Shown here: piece by piece, positions 48,601 to 58,400 of the stretch | Layout of the letters: the number at the start of each line of letters is the position of its first letter | How positions within the stretch are numbered: the stretch's first letter is position 1 | Assembly: GCA_024704765.1 (NCBI GenBank) | Contig: JAKMXF010000302.1 | Coordinates: 372,001-436,000, forward strand | Source of the DNA: Oopsacas minuta | Taxonomy: Eukaryota > Porifera > Hexactinellida > Lyssacinosida > Leucopsacidae | Direction of reading: 5' to 3' | DNA: 64,000 nucleotides | The notes under the pieces: generated by a model | What the model was told of the DNA's origin: nothing | What the model saw: the letters and a program-made list of their open reading frames with translations, nothing else | The model's database searches: none | Program-made: the position numbers and the translations under genes

Positions 48601-50659
48601 TGAATATTTGACCGATAGATGAGGTGGTAGTGGGTATTCTACTGGTATTGAATATTTGATTGATAGATGAGGTGGTAGTGGGTATTCTACTGGTATTGAA
48701 TATTTGACCGATAGATGAGGTAGTAGGTATTCTGCTGGTATTGAATATTGGTACCCTTGATGATGAGCTGGTAGCTATTCTACTGGTATTGAATATTTGA
48801 CCGATAGATGAACTGGTAGTGGGTATTCTACTGGTATTGAATATTTGGCTTATTGATGAGCTGGTATTGAATACTGATGCCATAGATGAGCTGGTTGGTA
48901 TTCTAGAAGAGGAAAAAGATTGGGTGGAGATAGGAGCTGTTGCTGATGCTATTCGTGTCGATAAAGATGGAAGTATAACTAGAGTAGATGAGACAGATGA
49001 TATAGGTATTGTGGTTCTGAATGTAGTTGATATAATATATGACGTCATCAACAGGACAGATGATGAAATTTGAATAATATCTAAGCTACTACTATTCACT
49101 ACGGGGGATGTAGAGCTTGTAGTTTGCGAAGAACTAGGTAAGAAACTAGTTGACTTCCGTCCATACAAACTGATTATTACACTAAACATCTCTAAACCAG
49201 TACTATCCGACCATTCTTCAATACTATAAACATCCAATACTCTCTTAATATCAGCCGCTAGTAGCGGAGCTGTATTATTAGTTATGTAGAATACGATTCT
49301 AGTAGCAGCAATAGCTCCCGTAGAAAACTGAAGAAATTCATTCTTTATTACATTAAATGCGAAACTTCCAATTCTGAATGAGAAATAAAGTGTATACTCT
49401 AAGTATACAACATTAGATATCATTGTATTGAGAAACCGAGCGGCCAATGCTATGAAGGTAGAGTTTATGCCAAAAGTATCCGAACCGATTGGACTATATC
49501 TAAATGTAACTACAAGATAGTATTGTGTAGGTTGTAACTGTGTAAATATTTGTGACGTAGATAGTATAGATGTTAAAGTAGATTGGGAAGGAATAATTGT
49601 AGTACTTATAGGTTGTACTGATTGTGTAGCTGTAGATGATATAGATGGCGTATTAGAAGTGCTAAAAACCGCAGAGGATGATTGTTGAGGTACTAAGTAT
49701 GATGATACAATAACCTGAGAGGACATGTTAAGAACTTGTATTGAACTGCTTTCTGGTATAGTAACTGTTGATGATATAGGTTGTATAGTTGATTGTATGC
49801 TTATAGAACTAGTGAATGATGGAAGAATAGTTCGTGAAATAACAGAGCTTGCTGTAAGTGATTGTGACTCAATAATGCTAGTTACTTCCTGAGAAGCAGA
49901 GTCTGTCAAAAGTGATCGGGTAGATGAAGAAGACGGTACTATGGATGTAACGGGAACACTTGCTGTAGACATAACACTATCAACGAGTGTAGATCGAGAT
50001 GAAGGTTTAGTTGAACTGATCTCTATACTCGATTCAATCGATAAGAGAGTTGACATAGAAGTAGACATTATACTGACTATAGTAGATGATATATATTCCA
50101 TTGTAGTTGAGGCTATTTGAGGAATTGTACTGGCGCTTACAATTAGTTGAAATAAACTAAATGAAGCACTTGCAGATATGGTATCACTCGTAACATGATC
50201 TTTCCAGTCAGTTAAGTTACAATTTCTACTGAATACATCAATAGCAAAAGTTGCATTAATCAGTGTACTATTCTGAGAGATATAAAATACAAAATTGACG
50301 ATTGTATCACCTTCGTCACCCTGATGACTGAATTGAAAAATAGCATAAGAAATAAGGAATAGAGAAATATTAAGATCGTGTAATTCAACTATAACAAGCT
50401 CATCAGTAAGATAATGAGTATAATCAACATCTTCACTGGATATATTCAAGTAACAACTAGCTAATACCTGTCCGAATCTAGGTAGGTTCACATTATCCGA
50501 TCTGAAAAGTTCAAGAATCTGATCAGCGTGATATAATATAGTCATATTAATGTAATGAAGATAAGGATCAAGATCTGTCGTATCCACAGACTGGACATTA
50601 GATTCTTTAGTAATAAATAAGAGAATAATTGAGAATAGAAATATCTGAACAAGCCACAT
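45671..50659 (-). CDS. Large mucin-like single-pass membrane protein with Ser/Thr tandem repeats
   Basis: Single-exon ORF of 1662 aa. Signal peptide at residues 1-24 (IFLFSIILLFITK). Three similar-looking extracellular modules of about 130 residues (near 30-165, 380-500 and 1150-1280), rich in beta-like hydrophobics and N-glycosylation sites, may be SEA-like but no autoproteolysis motif is seen. Between the first two is Ser/Thr/Ile-rich mucin sequence. Residues about 590-1110 are some 35 imperfect 15-17-residue repeats (SRIPTTTSSIGQIFNT, then SSIPISSSMVQISNT). An RRKR site at about 1209 could be cut by furin. The membrane helix is at about 1288-1312 (LVVGSILGCCILILIVF). A 340-residue cytoplasmic tail carries Ser/Thr/Lys-rich sequence and a Pro-rich PPPAYAPTP. 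Role unknown: a surface mucin or adhesion receptor. Confidence 0.75.
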   Translation of the reverse strand: MWLVQIFLFSIILLFITKESNVQSVDTTDLDPYLHYINMTILYHADQILELFRSDNVNLPRFGQVLASCYLNISSEDVDYTHYLTDELVIVELHDLNISLFLISYAIFQFSHQGDEGDTIVNFVFYISQNSTLINATFAIDVFSRNCNLTDWKDHVTSDTISASASFSLFQLIVSASTIPQIASTTMEYISSTIVSIMSTSMSTLLSIESSIEISSTKPSSRSTLVDSVMSTASVPVTSIVPSSSSTRSLLTDSASQEVTSIIESQSLTASSVISRTILPSFTSSISIQSTIQPISSTVTIPESSSIQVLNMSSQVIVSSYLVPQQSSSAVFSTSNTPSISSTATQSVQPISTTIIPSQSTLTSILSTSQIFTQLQPTQYYLVVTFRYSPIGSDTFGINSTFIALAARFLNTMISNVVYLEYTLYFSFRIGSFAFNVIKNEFLQFSTGAIAATRIVFYITNNTAPLLAADIKRVLDVYSIEEWSDSTGLEMFSVIISLYGRKSTSFLPSSSQTTSSTSPVVNSSSLDIIQISSSVLLMTSYIISTTFRTTIPISSVSSTLVILPSLSTRIASATAPISTQSFSSSRIPTSSSMASVFNTSSSISQIFNTSRIPTTSSSIGQIFNTSRIATSSSSRVPIFNTSRIPTTSSIGQIFNTSRIPTTTSSINQIFNTSRIPTTTSSIGQIFNASRIPTTTSSIDQIFNTSRIPTTTSSINQIFNTSRIPTTTSSIGQIFNASRIPTTSSIGQIFNTSRIPTTTSSIDQIFNTSRIPTTTSSIGQIFNTSRIPTSSSSRVPIINTSSSISQTFNTSRISSTSSINQIFNTSRIPVGSSSMVPIFNTTSSIRQIFNTSRIPTTSSSMVQIFNISRIPTSSSRGPVFNNSSSIRQTFNTSRVPTSSSMVQISNTNRIPTTSSMAQIFNTSSIPISSSVSQISNTSMVPISSSMVQIFNTSSIPISSSISQISNTSMVPISSSMVQISNTSSIPVSSSISQISNSSTVPINSSMVQIFNTSTIPISSSMAEIFNTSSIPISSSISQISNTSMVPISSSMVQISNTSSIPISSSMAEIFNTSSIPISSSISQISNTSMVPISSSMAQIFNNSSIPISSSIERNISRSVDPSPIISSTFLSSISPSVTLPSSITVSPSLTPTTPPNYVTLPEFNPGIGYLLLLTLNANISNANLSEEFYVTTELQLINLYTLGIDADNSRRKRHVFNTTSRISCGIIQHLTVINHNQLKIVFFMSKEEDNSPLTFLTANTSLTTFKQLQNSDYEAILGYEFVSIAIYLGPVPSTSSVALVVGSILGCCILILIVFMIILCLYHCLHSNYIRVDRWSTKKSISYSNQDVYTNSVIKEEDELLFTDKFSEGTQTLARDFLFEIDELTKDRADYAFTLRTEPNLFSHFKTEETLTLMRGDLLQSADESDKNSQSLQGLRSVIEEERKLAKQAEDSLLQVMATNRKHMSNILEENGRSDRTAEERASAAYERSKKELGIATGVVTPSNSFESSQNSSRAHSRPKSGRSSKVVPSSDPPNMTISADTLTPKILDWTTDKHTVSSQSLSKPVHLTRYRNVRQPNIMQVSPRKGSRPSHPPPAYAPTPDTLNERQHITSHKSTPIRLVGTDGKPVQIQSSNADGVATTNTVNVLPPSNPFYSITKGNTPL
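47330..48900 (-). repeat. ~50-base tandem repeats coding the mucin-like segment
   Basis: About 35 units of 45-51 bases. Two subfamilies are segregated: SRIPTTTSSI-type units at 48100-48900 and SSIPISSSM-type units at 47330-47980. Units keep the frame, and nearly all carry an Asn-Thr-Ser or Asn-Ala-Ser sequon. The antisense frames here stay open only because of the repeat. Confidence 0.9.
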
Positions 50660-50841
50660 CGAACTTGCTAAACAAATAATTCAAATTTTCGTAAGATAAC
50701 ATTATAACAAGAGTTTAATGTATATCAATTATGAATTTAATAATATTCGATATTGTATTTATCTTTTAATTAACTATATTAAACGTCACAGCCCAATAAA
50801 TACACAAATTAGCCATGCACTGCACCTCAGCTTATATACTT

Positions 50842-51952
50842 TCAAAAATGCATATTTCCTAAAGAACCGTCGAATAAACCAACAAGTGAATTTGAACTGT
50901 TTTTCTTGGGTAATACAGGTTTAGATACGATTGTAGGTTGTTGTATATGATAAGCACATTTATAAACAGACTCTATAGATGAATTGGTAAGAGACTTTAG
51001 TGTAAGAACGTCTTTGTAGAGAGGGGATTGAGGGCCGAGCTCAGGGGTGCTTAAGAGACGAGTCAAGTTATCATGAATCTTCTCTAGGTTACTCACTGTC
51101 TCTATAACTCGTTGTTCTTGTGCTGGATCCTATTTACAGAATACAGTCAACTCCTGTCATATCGAAGTCTGAAATTGTATAAATATGGTCATAGACTGTC
51201 AAAATAATAAATATATATATAAATATATATTCAATCAGATATATCTCTCCGTTTATATCGAAGAAATTATCGCGGTCCTTGAGCTTCGATATAACAAGAA
51301 TTGACTGTATTAATATTGTTTGAACTAACCTGACTGGTAGAAGATCCCAAATTCATTGGTAGGCTTTGCTTATAATTCAGTTTTCTACAGAAGGAAGGTC
51401 CTCTTATAGAGTTAGCTAGCATATTGGAGTTATTTGGTGCTATGAGTTCTATTGAGCATTTGAGAGCTGATATCCAGTTCTGAAGCTCTGAGGAGGAACT
51501 AGCTCGTAATTTATACGTGTCACCACTAACTGCCATTACTTCAAACCCCATTGGGTCATCTGATAAGTTTATAACAGTCGCGGAGTCTAAAGATATCGAT
51601 CCTCTTGCTGTTTGGGATTGTTGATCCTTTGAGATATAGTACTGAAGAATACCAGTACTGGGGTCAAGGTAAAAGTAGCGACGTTGATAACCTAATAATA
51701 ATTTCAATTACATATCAAAGTTTACTAACAAGAAATAATAAACAGCTGACCTTTCATCAAATTGGTCCATTTCTGTAAATATCCCTCTATAGTACGCATT
51801 TTAAATTTGTTGTCTATTGATTCTCTCATTGCCCTCTGAACAACAGCTGATATCTGACTCTTCTCTTCAATTGACAAATTAGACAGCTGGTCAGCTTCTC
51901 GTAGAGGAGATTCAAAATGCTCAGAAATATCCAATTCACTATGTTGTGACAT
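50842..51952 (-). CDS. PH-domain protein related to ORP10/ORP11, without ORD
   Basis: CDS complement(join(50842..51129,51330..51691,51751..51952)), 283 aa, phases close. The N-terminus is acidic with short helices. The PH domain lies at residues 55-155: EGYLQKWTNLMKGYQRRYFY, LDPSTGILQYYIS, RGSISLDSATVI, YKLRASSSSELQNWISAL. This wording (KWTN, DPSTGILQYY, RGS, YKLRA) is close to OSBPL10/OSBPL11 PH domains. The following helical part (LEKIHDNLTRLLS, DVLTLKSLTNSSIESVYKCA) also resembles the ORP11 segment after the PH domain. The protein stops before any oxysterol-binding-protein-related domain, and none is coded in the next 4 kb. It may bind phosphoinositides or act as an adaptor. The second intron contains a short inverted-repeat element, and its donor is GTTAGT. 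Confidence 0.72.
51142..51309. mobile_element. TA-flanked inverted-repeat element (MITE), 168 bases
   Basis: Ends TACAGTCAACTCCTGTCATA and TATAACAAGAATTGACTGTA are imperfect inverted copies continuing into ATCGAAG. The target-site-like TA at both ends and CAGT start suit a pogo/Tc1-mariner type non-autonomous element. It lies in the second intron of the ORP10/11-like gene, with no coding capacity. Confidence 0.75.
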
Positions 51953-52456
51953 TATAGAAGTCTAACATAACTTTTCTATAATATTTAATCAAGCTTAAAA
52001 CATTTAATTATTCCATTTTACAGGAACCTATTTATTGAAACCCCAAATAACAGAGCTCAAAGATTGAATATAAATCCCTACAAAATACAGTCAGGGTCCA
52101 AACCAGTAGCCCCAATGAAATCATTCCCATAGGATTTGTATTAATTAAGTTAGCTGAATATTAAGTTTTAGTCCCGTGGTCCACAATGTGCGATCTACCT
52201 GTACACTGTATAGGTATTTGAATGCAAATAATGCAATACAGTTCTAGAAAATATAAAATGTAATTATAGTCTATCCATACCGTAATAATTGACACCAACA
52301 AGATTAGAAGTGAAGATTAAATTTTAGTAACTAACAGAATATTATTTGGTATGTGTTTAGGTATGTAATTCTACGTGTTATATGTAGTGTAAAGGGATTA
52401 CTCTACGTAATAGCTGGAGATATCGGTACTAGTTCATTAGTCTATTGATGCTGAAA
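51953..52456. other. Intergenic spacer
   Basis: AT-rich 500 bases, with a possible decayed repeat near 52160-52200 (CCCGTGGTCCACAATGTG). No gene seen. Holds the PHF3-like 3' end. Confidence 0.35.
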
Positions 52457-55400
52457 TCATTGTCTAGGACTTTGGTACAAATATTGTCCCCTAAACACTC
52501 CACCGGGAACTCCACGTTCCATTCTCTCCCTCCGTAATTCATCTAGTGCTCGGGCGCGAATGAACGGCGATACTATAGGTCTACGTGGATCTAAGTCTCC
52601 CACACGAAGCGGTGATCTCTCTCTAATGTTATCAATAGTTGTAGTAGGGGGAAGTGTTAGTCTAGCTCTCGCACGGAGTAATTCACGTTCTCGTTCTAAA
52701 GCAAACAGCTGCCTTTCTCTAAGAGATGGCGGGGGTTCTCTTCGAGGGATTTCTTCTCTTTCTCTTATCAATCGCTCTCTGCTAATTATAGCAGCAGGTT
52801 CTTTATCCCGATGCAAATCATCTCTGGAATGAGCTCTGCGAGTCCACTCACGGGATCGGGATCTCCTCCTACGCCCTTTCCCCTCCCGCTCTCTTGACCT
52901 GGTTCTAGACCTCCGCTTGCTCTTTTCACTCTTCTCTATACCCTTAGTAGGAGTTGTGTTGTGTAGCTTCTCCTGCATGGCTAATAATTTCTCGCGTTGA
53001 AGATGTTTTGGTGGGAACTTAGCCAACTTATCTTCTTCACTTTGTGATAAGGCATTACTTTTTATTCGCGGGCTAGTTGTATCAACCGGGGGAGGAACCG
53101 GAGGATCCTTCATTGGTGTGGATTCATTGTTATTTACTACCTCTTGTACAACTTGTGGATAAATCTCATCATTAGGGAGTTCAGGTTGTGTATCAGTAAT
53201 ATTATTATCTGTGTTTCCATTGGATATTTCTTGCTGTGATTTGTCTGGGGTTTGTTGCTGCTTGTTACAATTTGATTCTTCATTCTTGCCGGAATCTTTG
53301 CTTCTAGAAAATCGAGATCTTCTCCTTGGGCGTCTCTCTTTCCTAGATCCGATAGATTCATCATCTTTGACAACACTAGACTTGTCATCATCTCTAGGTC
53401 TGGGTCTAGGAGATTTCCGTATTCTGTCTCTCTTTCTTATTCTCAGAGTAGACCTTGTTCTGGAAATCGGCTCGAATGAAGGTTTAGGTGGAGATTCCAT
53501 AGTTCTATATAGTTTCAATGGAACTCCCAATGCATTTGAATCCGGGGGGAAATCTCTCTTCAATCTAACTCTGTCACGATCCAGCAGAGACGGTCTAATT
53601 CCAATCCCGATTGGTGAACCTCTGCCTCGAAATGTGCCGAGATCTCTACGTGCAAGGTCTAGATGATGTGAAATAGCAGTTCTTAAGGGTAGCCGTCTAC
53701 GCAAGTAGGGAGGTAAGGCTCTACTTTCTAATCGAGCTTGTTCAATGAATTCTGCATCTGACAATCTAAAGTCTCTACGTGCACGTTCTAAATCCCAAGA
53801 AAGCATTTCCTGTTCTCTCTCTTTCTCTTCTCGTTCTAATCTGAAATCTCTACCTGTCAAATTCCTGTCAAACTTCTTGTCAAGAATACGTCTGTCATTG
53901 CTGGCCCACTTGTCTTCATCTCTGAGTTGCTCAAATGGTTGTTTCCAATCCCTTCCTTCTTCATTAGAATTATGCTGGTAAGGATAAACATCGCGCTTTT
54001 TCTCCTCTTCATCGTGACGTAATGGTTGTTTATCAAGATAATCCCTTTCGAAATACCTATCACCTTGTCGTGCTGTGGGATATTGATCTCTCTGTAGCCG
54101 GTGTTCATTGTATTCATTAACATGCTCGTTTGGCTGAGAATATTCGTGTGCGAGCCGCCTATAGCCTTCTGACTGCTCATGATGCTGTCTGTGTTCTGGT
54201 AAATGTTGAGTAACTTGTAGTTGTGGGTGTAGAGGGAGTCTATGTTCAGGAGATGTATGTTCTGGGGGGATTTGATAGGGAGTGAAGTTGTCGTGTTTTT
54301 GCATTCGAGCGTAATCTTCTTGCTGGCGATACTGGTTATTTTGATTAGGTGGATAACGAACATACTCATGGGCGTGTGCACTATCATGAGGGATTTCGGG
54401 TGTTTGAGTGTGAGAGGGAGTCGGCCACTGTTGCTGGGGGTATCCTTCATAACCAATTGGTTGGCCTGCAGGCTGATTTTGCGGACCGACTAACATTTCC
54501 TTTTGTTTCTGTTTGTAATGTGCATCTCTGGCATCTTGTGACCAATATTCTGCAGTATTGTGGGAGTATGCTTGAACTTCATGTGATTGATAGGCTTGTC
54601 CAGGTACTTGTTGTTGCCCTTGTTGAAATTGATGCTCGCTCTGTTGGACCGGTTCCTGATTATAGTATGGAATCTGGAACTGTTCTGTGTTTTGAGTTTG
54701 ATTAGCTGGAGGGTGAAAAGGGTGTTGACCCTGAGGTTGTTGTCTTAAGGCTTGCAAATCTGAGTGATCTCCCTCTCCTTTTCTCTCAGCACCTGGGTAG
54801 CCAATGTAACCTGAATGAGGGTTGTTATAGCCAAATTGATCTTGGAGCTTAATCCCAAAATCAGGATGCAATTTTTGTGTACCTTCAGGCGTAATTTGGC
54901 CATCTTTGATAGGTTTCTTGAAATGTAGGTTAGACAGTGCATCTTCAATGATGGGATCATCCATTGATTTCTTTAATATTTCACCAAGTCCAGGGAATAT
55001 GTGATCGCCAGCTGTACTGCTCAGACCAAAGTTAAAAGAGACCTCTCGCTCTGCCTTATCATATGGAATCATATAAGATTCCTTGATTGCATCAGATGTA
55101 TCGCTCTCTGAAATCGGCTTGTATAGTCCGCTAGGGTTGAATAGCTTTGAAGTTATGTCGCTGCTAGAGCCAGTACCTGGTTCAGTTTTAGAACTACTCG
55201 AAGAGAAAGGTAGATCAGTTTTAGAATGAATCGATGAGAAGGGAAGAGGGGCACTTGGATTAGTCAAAGAACTTATGTCTTGTTTGGACGGATTCGTCTT
55301 TTGATCACTGCCCCTAAAACATAATAATAATAAACATACAAATTCGATATTATAAAAGTTTTCGCATACCTCAATTCTCCTAGTATCAATGTATCGACTT

Positions 55401-58400
55401 CACTGCTGCTTCTTTTCGCAGCAGCTGTACTAAGTGGTGAATCACTAGGTTTGTTCGTAACTATCATAGCAAGTAGTGTATCGGTCTTTAGTGTAGGTAC
55501 ACCTGGACCCTGTAATGTGGTCAGTAAGGAGGGAATAGTGTCACCTTTAGTGAATGGCAATAGATACAAGTCTCTGACGGTTGCAGTACAACCACCTGCT
55601 ACTCCACATCGCTGACGTTTGTGAAAATAATTGAAGAGAGTTGTAAAACTTATTTCTTCGTCACGAGATTTAGGCACCAGTCGCAGAACTACAAGTCCTT
55701 TCGTTGTGGATGAGACTATCTTCTTCAAATAGTCCCAAACCATTGTGTAGACTATCCTTCCATGGACCTAGAACAAAATTCAAAAAACATCAAGTCGCTT
55801 CCACTTAACTATAACCGGTTAATATATAGCGTGGCCATACCTGAACATTTTGTGGCAGAATTTTTTCCATATCCGGTATGTATGGTCCATAAGCTAGATA
55901 TCCGTTGGTAACACATTTGGCTAGATTGGGCATACTTATGCTACCCCTCCAAACTATCTTGTCAATTTCTGATTGTTCATCACTGTCAGAAAGGGTTGGT
56001 GAGAATTTGGGCGGAGGAATGTCTATTTCTGTTGTCATGAGTGGAGTCACAGGAATGTCATTAGATTTACTTGATTGAGATTGGATATGTTTACTCGAAT
56101 AAGCTGTTTGTTTGTTCTTTTCATCAAGCACGTACTTGTTTGAATTCTATCAATAAGAATGGAAAGTATGATATATACTACACACTACTAATCATAAACT
56201 AAGCCATGCTATATTTTTAAATGGAAAGTCGAAAATGTATAGTAATGGGTCTGAGCCACTAGAAAAGTTTGCATATATAATCTGTAGTCCGTCTTCTTTG
56301 AATAAGTTTGCTCAATTGTTTGTTGTTGGTTTACAAAGTAATAATGTTGATCTGTTTTACTATGTGAACATTTTATGTATTTATTAGTATTTTAAAACTT
56401 AAACAACATAAGAACTAATACTCGTTTAATCTTGAGCAAAACATCTTTCGTTATATGATGGGCGTGTAAAGCACACAGTTAGTTGCATTAGTCTTTTACA
56501 AGGATGATGTTATATGCTCCACATTTGAAATGTTTATACTTAATTTATGCAATAAATATGCTAGTTGTAGTGGCATAGCTGCGCCCAGGTGGAGGCTTGA
56601 TCTGATATTTTATAACTACTGGTTAGTTGGCCACACTCGAATCAAGAAGACCAACTAACATAACATCTGAGAAGATTATTCTTGCAGGCGTAATATTAGT
56701 TTGCGTATTGAGTCCTCTTTTAAAGCATTTCAATAGACAATTAATCATGGAGTGAATGAAGGAAACTCCTTAGATATTAGCATATGGATACATTAGTAGT
56801 GGGCTAACCCTAATGATCTCAAGTCCTTGTACACAAGGATTAGTTTATTTGTAATTTTATTATTGTGATTTATGAACCGCTAGGATACAGCTTCACAGTA
56901 CAATCACAAATTCGATAAAGATGTTGGCAAATCAGATTTTGGGTGTTTTATAAATGCGTACAGTCGAAATCGTTTTTTGCTTCTTTTCTCGTGCATTTTA
57001 CGGGGCAAAAAAACCCGATTTCGACTGTATTAATATTAACGCATTTGCAAGAAATTCATTCTTGCCATAACTGAAAGTCTCGAATTCTTCTAAGTAACAT
57101 TTTTCGAATTCCTCGGTAAAAAGTTGTGTGGGGTTCAATTTTCATTTAAGGCTTAGGGCTTTGTTTGGCTAGCATGGCCCCTTGACGGAGATCCGATGGA
57201 TTTCTACAAAGGAATAATTACTAAAGCAAATTGTCTAGTAAAAGTCCTATTATTATGAAGTTCCATACTTCCAGTCTTCTACACTTGGGTTGTGCTTATA
57301 CAGCATTTTTCTCGAATATTGAAGGATACTAGTAGTAGATATTGGAACAAAATATATAGCAATGCTATTAGTTGCCTATTAGGTCATTTAATGATTTATT
57401 ACCCTCTCTACCCGAAATAAACCAAAAATTTTCATTCGAGAAATGCCAATAAAGTGCTCAGCTAGTTACAAAACTCTGGACAGCTACTAACAATGACTCA
57501 TGAACAATAGTTCTCAACACCAGGGATAGTTTATTTTAGGTTTGCAAAGACCTCTTCCTTTACCTCAGTGTTATACATCTCATCTCTGATTAAAACTGAT
57601 ACAATCTGCTCCTTTACACCAAAATTTATTACCAAGTAATTAAGATAAATATTATTATGTCGAAAGAACTGTTGTGTGGTGTTGAAGATTAAGAGATCAC
57701 AATTATACAAATATAACACCTCCCCTCAGCTCTAAATTATACTATTTTATATTTTAGCAAATGAATTAAATAATGCTATCACCTGAGTCTTTGGTTGATT
57801 GTGCACATTCTTTCTGGCCATTTCTCCACTACTATAGTCAACACTACTTTGTTTATCATGTGTTTTACTACGAGTAGTTGAAATATCAGTTTTAGAATTA
57901 TTTTTTGATTCTTTAGCACTGTTAGAACTTTCTGACACCAGTACTTCCGTAGACATTTGTACCAAATTCTCTGGTAGGATCTCTCCCGAGACCACCCTTC
58001 GATACAGACTAACGTTTTTAGGATCTCTCAAACTGAAACTTAAACTCCTGTATCTGGATAGAGGGGAAGAAGTATAAACAGAAGTATTACCCCTTGTAAG
58101 GGGTAACTATTGGAATCTGCAACATCTCAATCTTACGATTGATAATCATCTTTACTAGAAATGTATTAATAGATACAGTTGTACTGTATATTACCTCATT
58201 TTTAGTATTATAACTTTTAATGATTACAATATACAGCAGAACTCGGATAACGTACACCCTCGGAAAACGAAAATTAGATTATCCGTTTAGGAAAAGATGT
58301 TACATACTAACCGAGTTCTACTGTACTGACTTTACATTTATTGATTGTTCAGAAATTATTTCAGTAGAATACATTTTTAGACTGAATATTCCGTAATTTT

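Noticed and set aside
47208..49073. Plus-strand open frames across the mucin repeat (LIGIELVLD-type repeats)
   Set aside because: They are the antisense reading of the tandem repeat and stay open because the unit has no stop in that frame. Only the minus frame has signal peptide, modules and membrane helix.
52560..54705. Several frames on both strands within the last exon of the PHF3/DIDO1-like gene
   Set aside because: Shadows of the Arg/Ser/Gln-rich coding frame. They have no domains, and the 2857-base exon is continuous with the SPOC exon.
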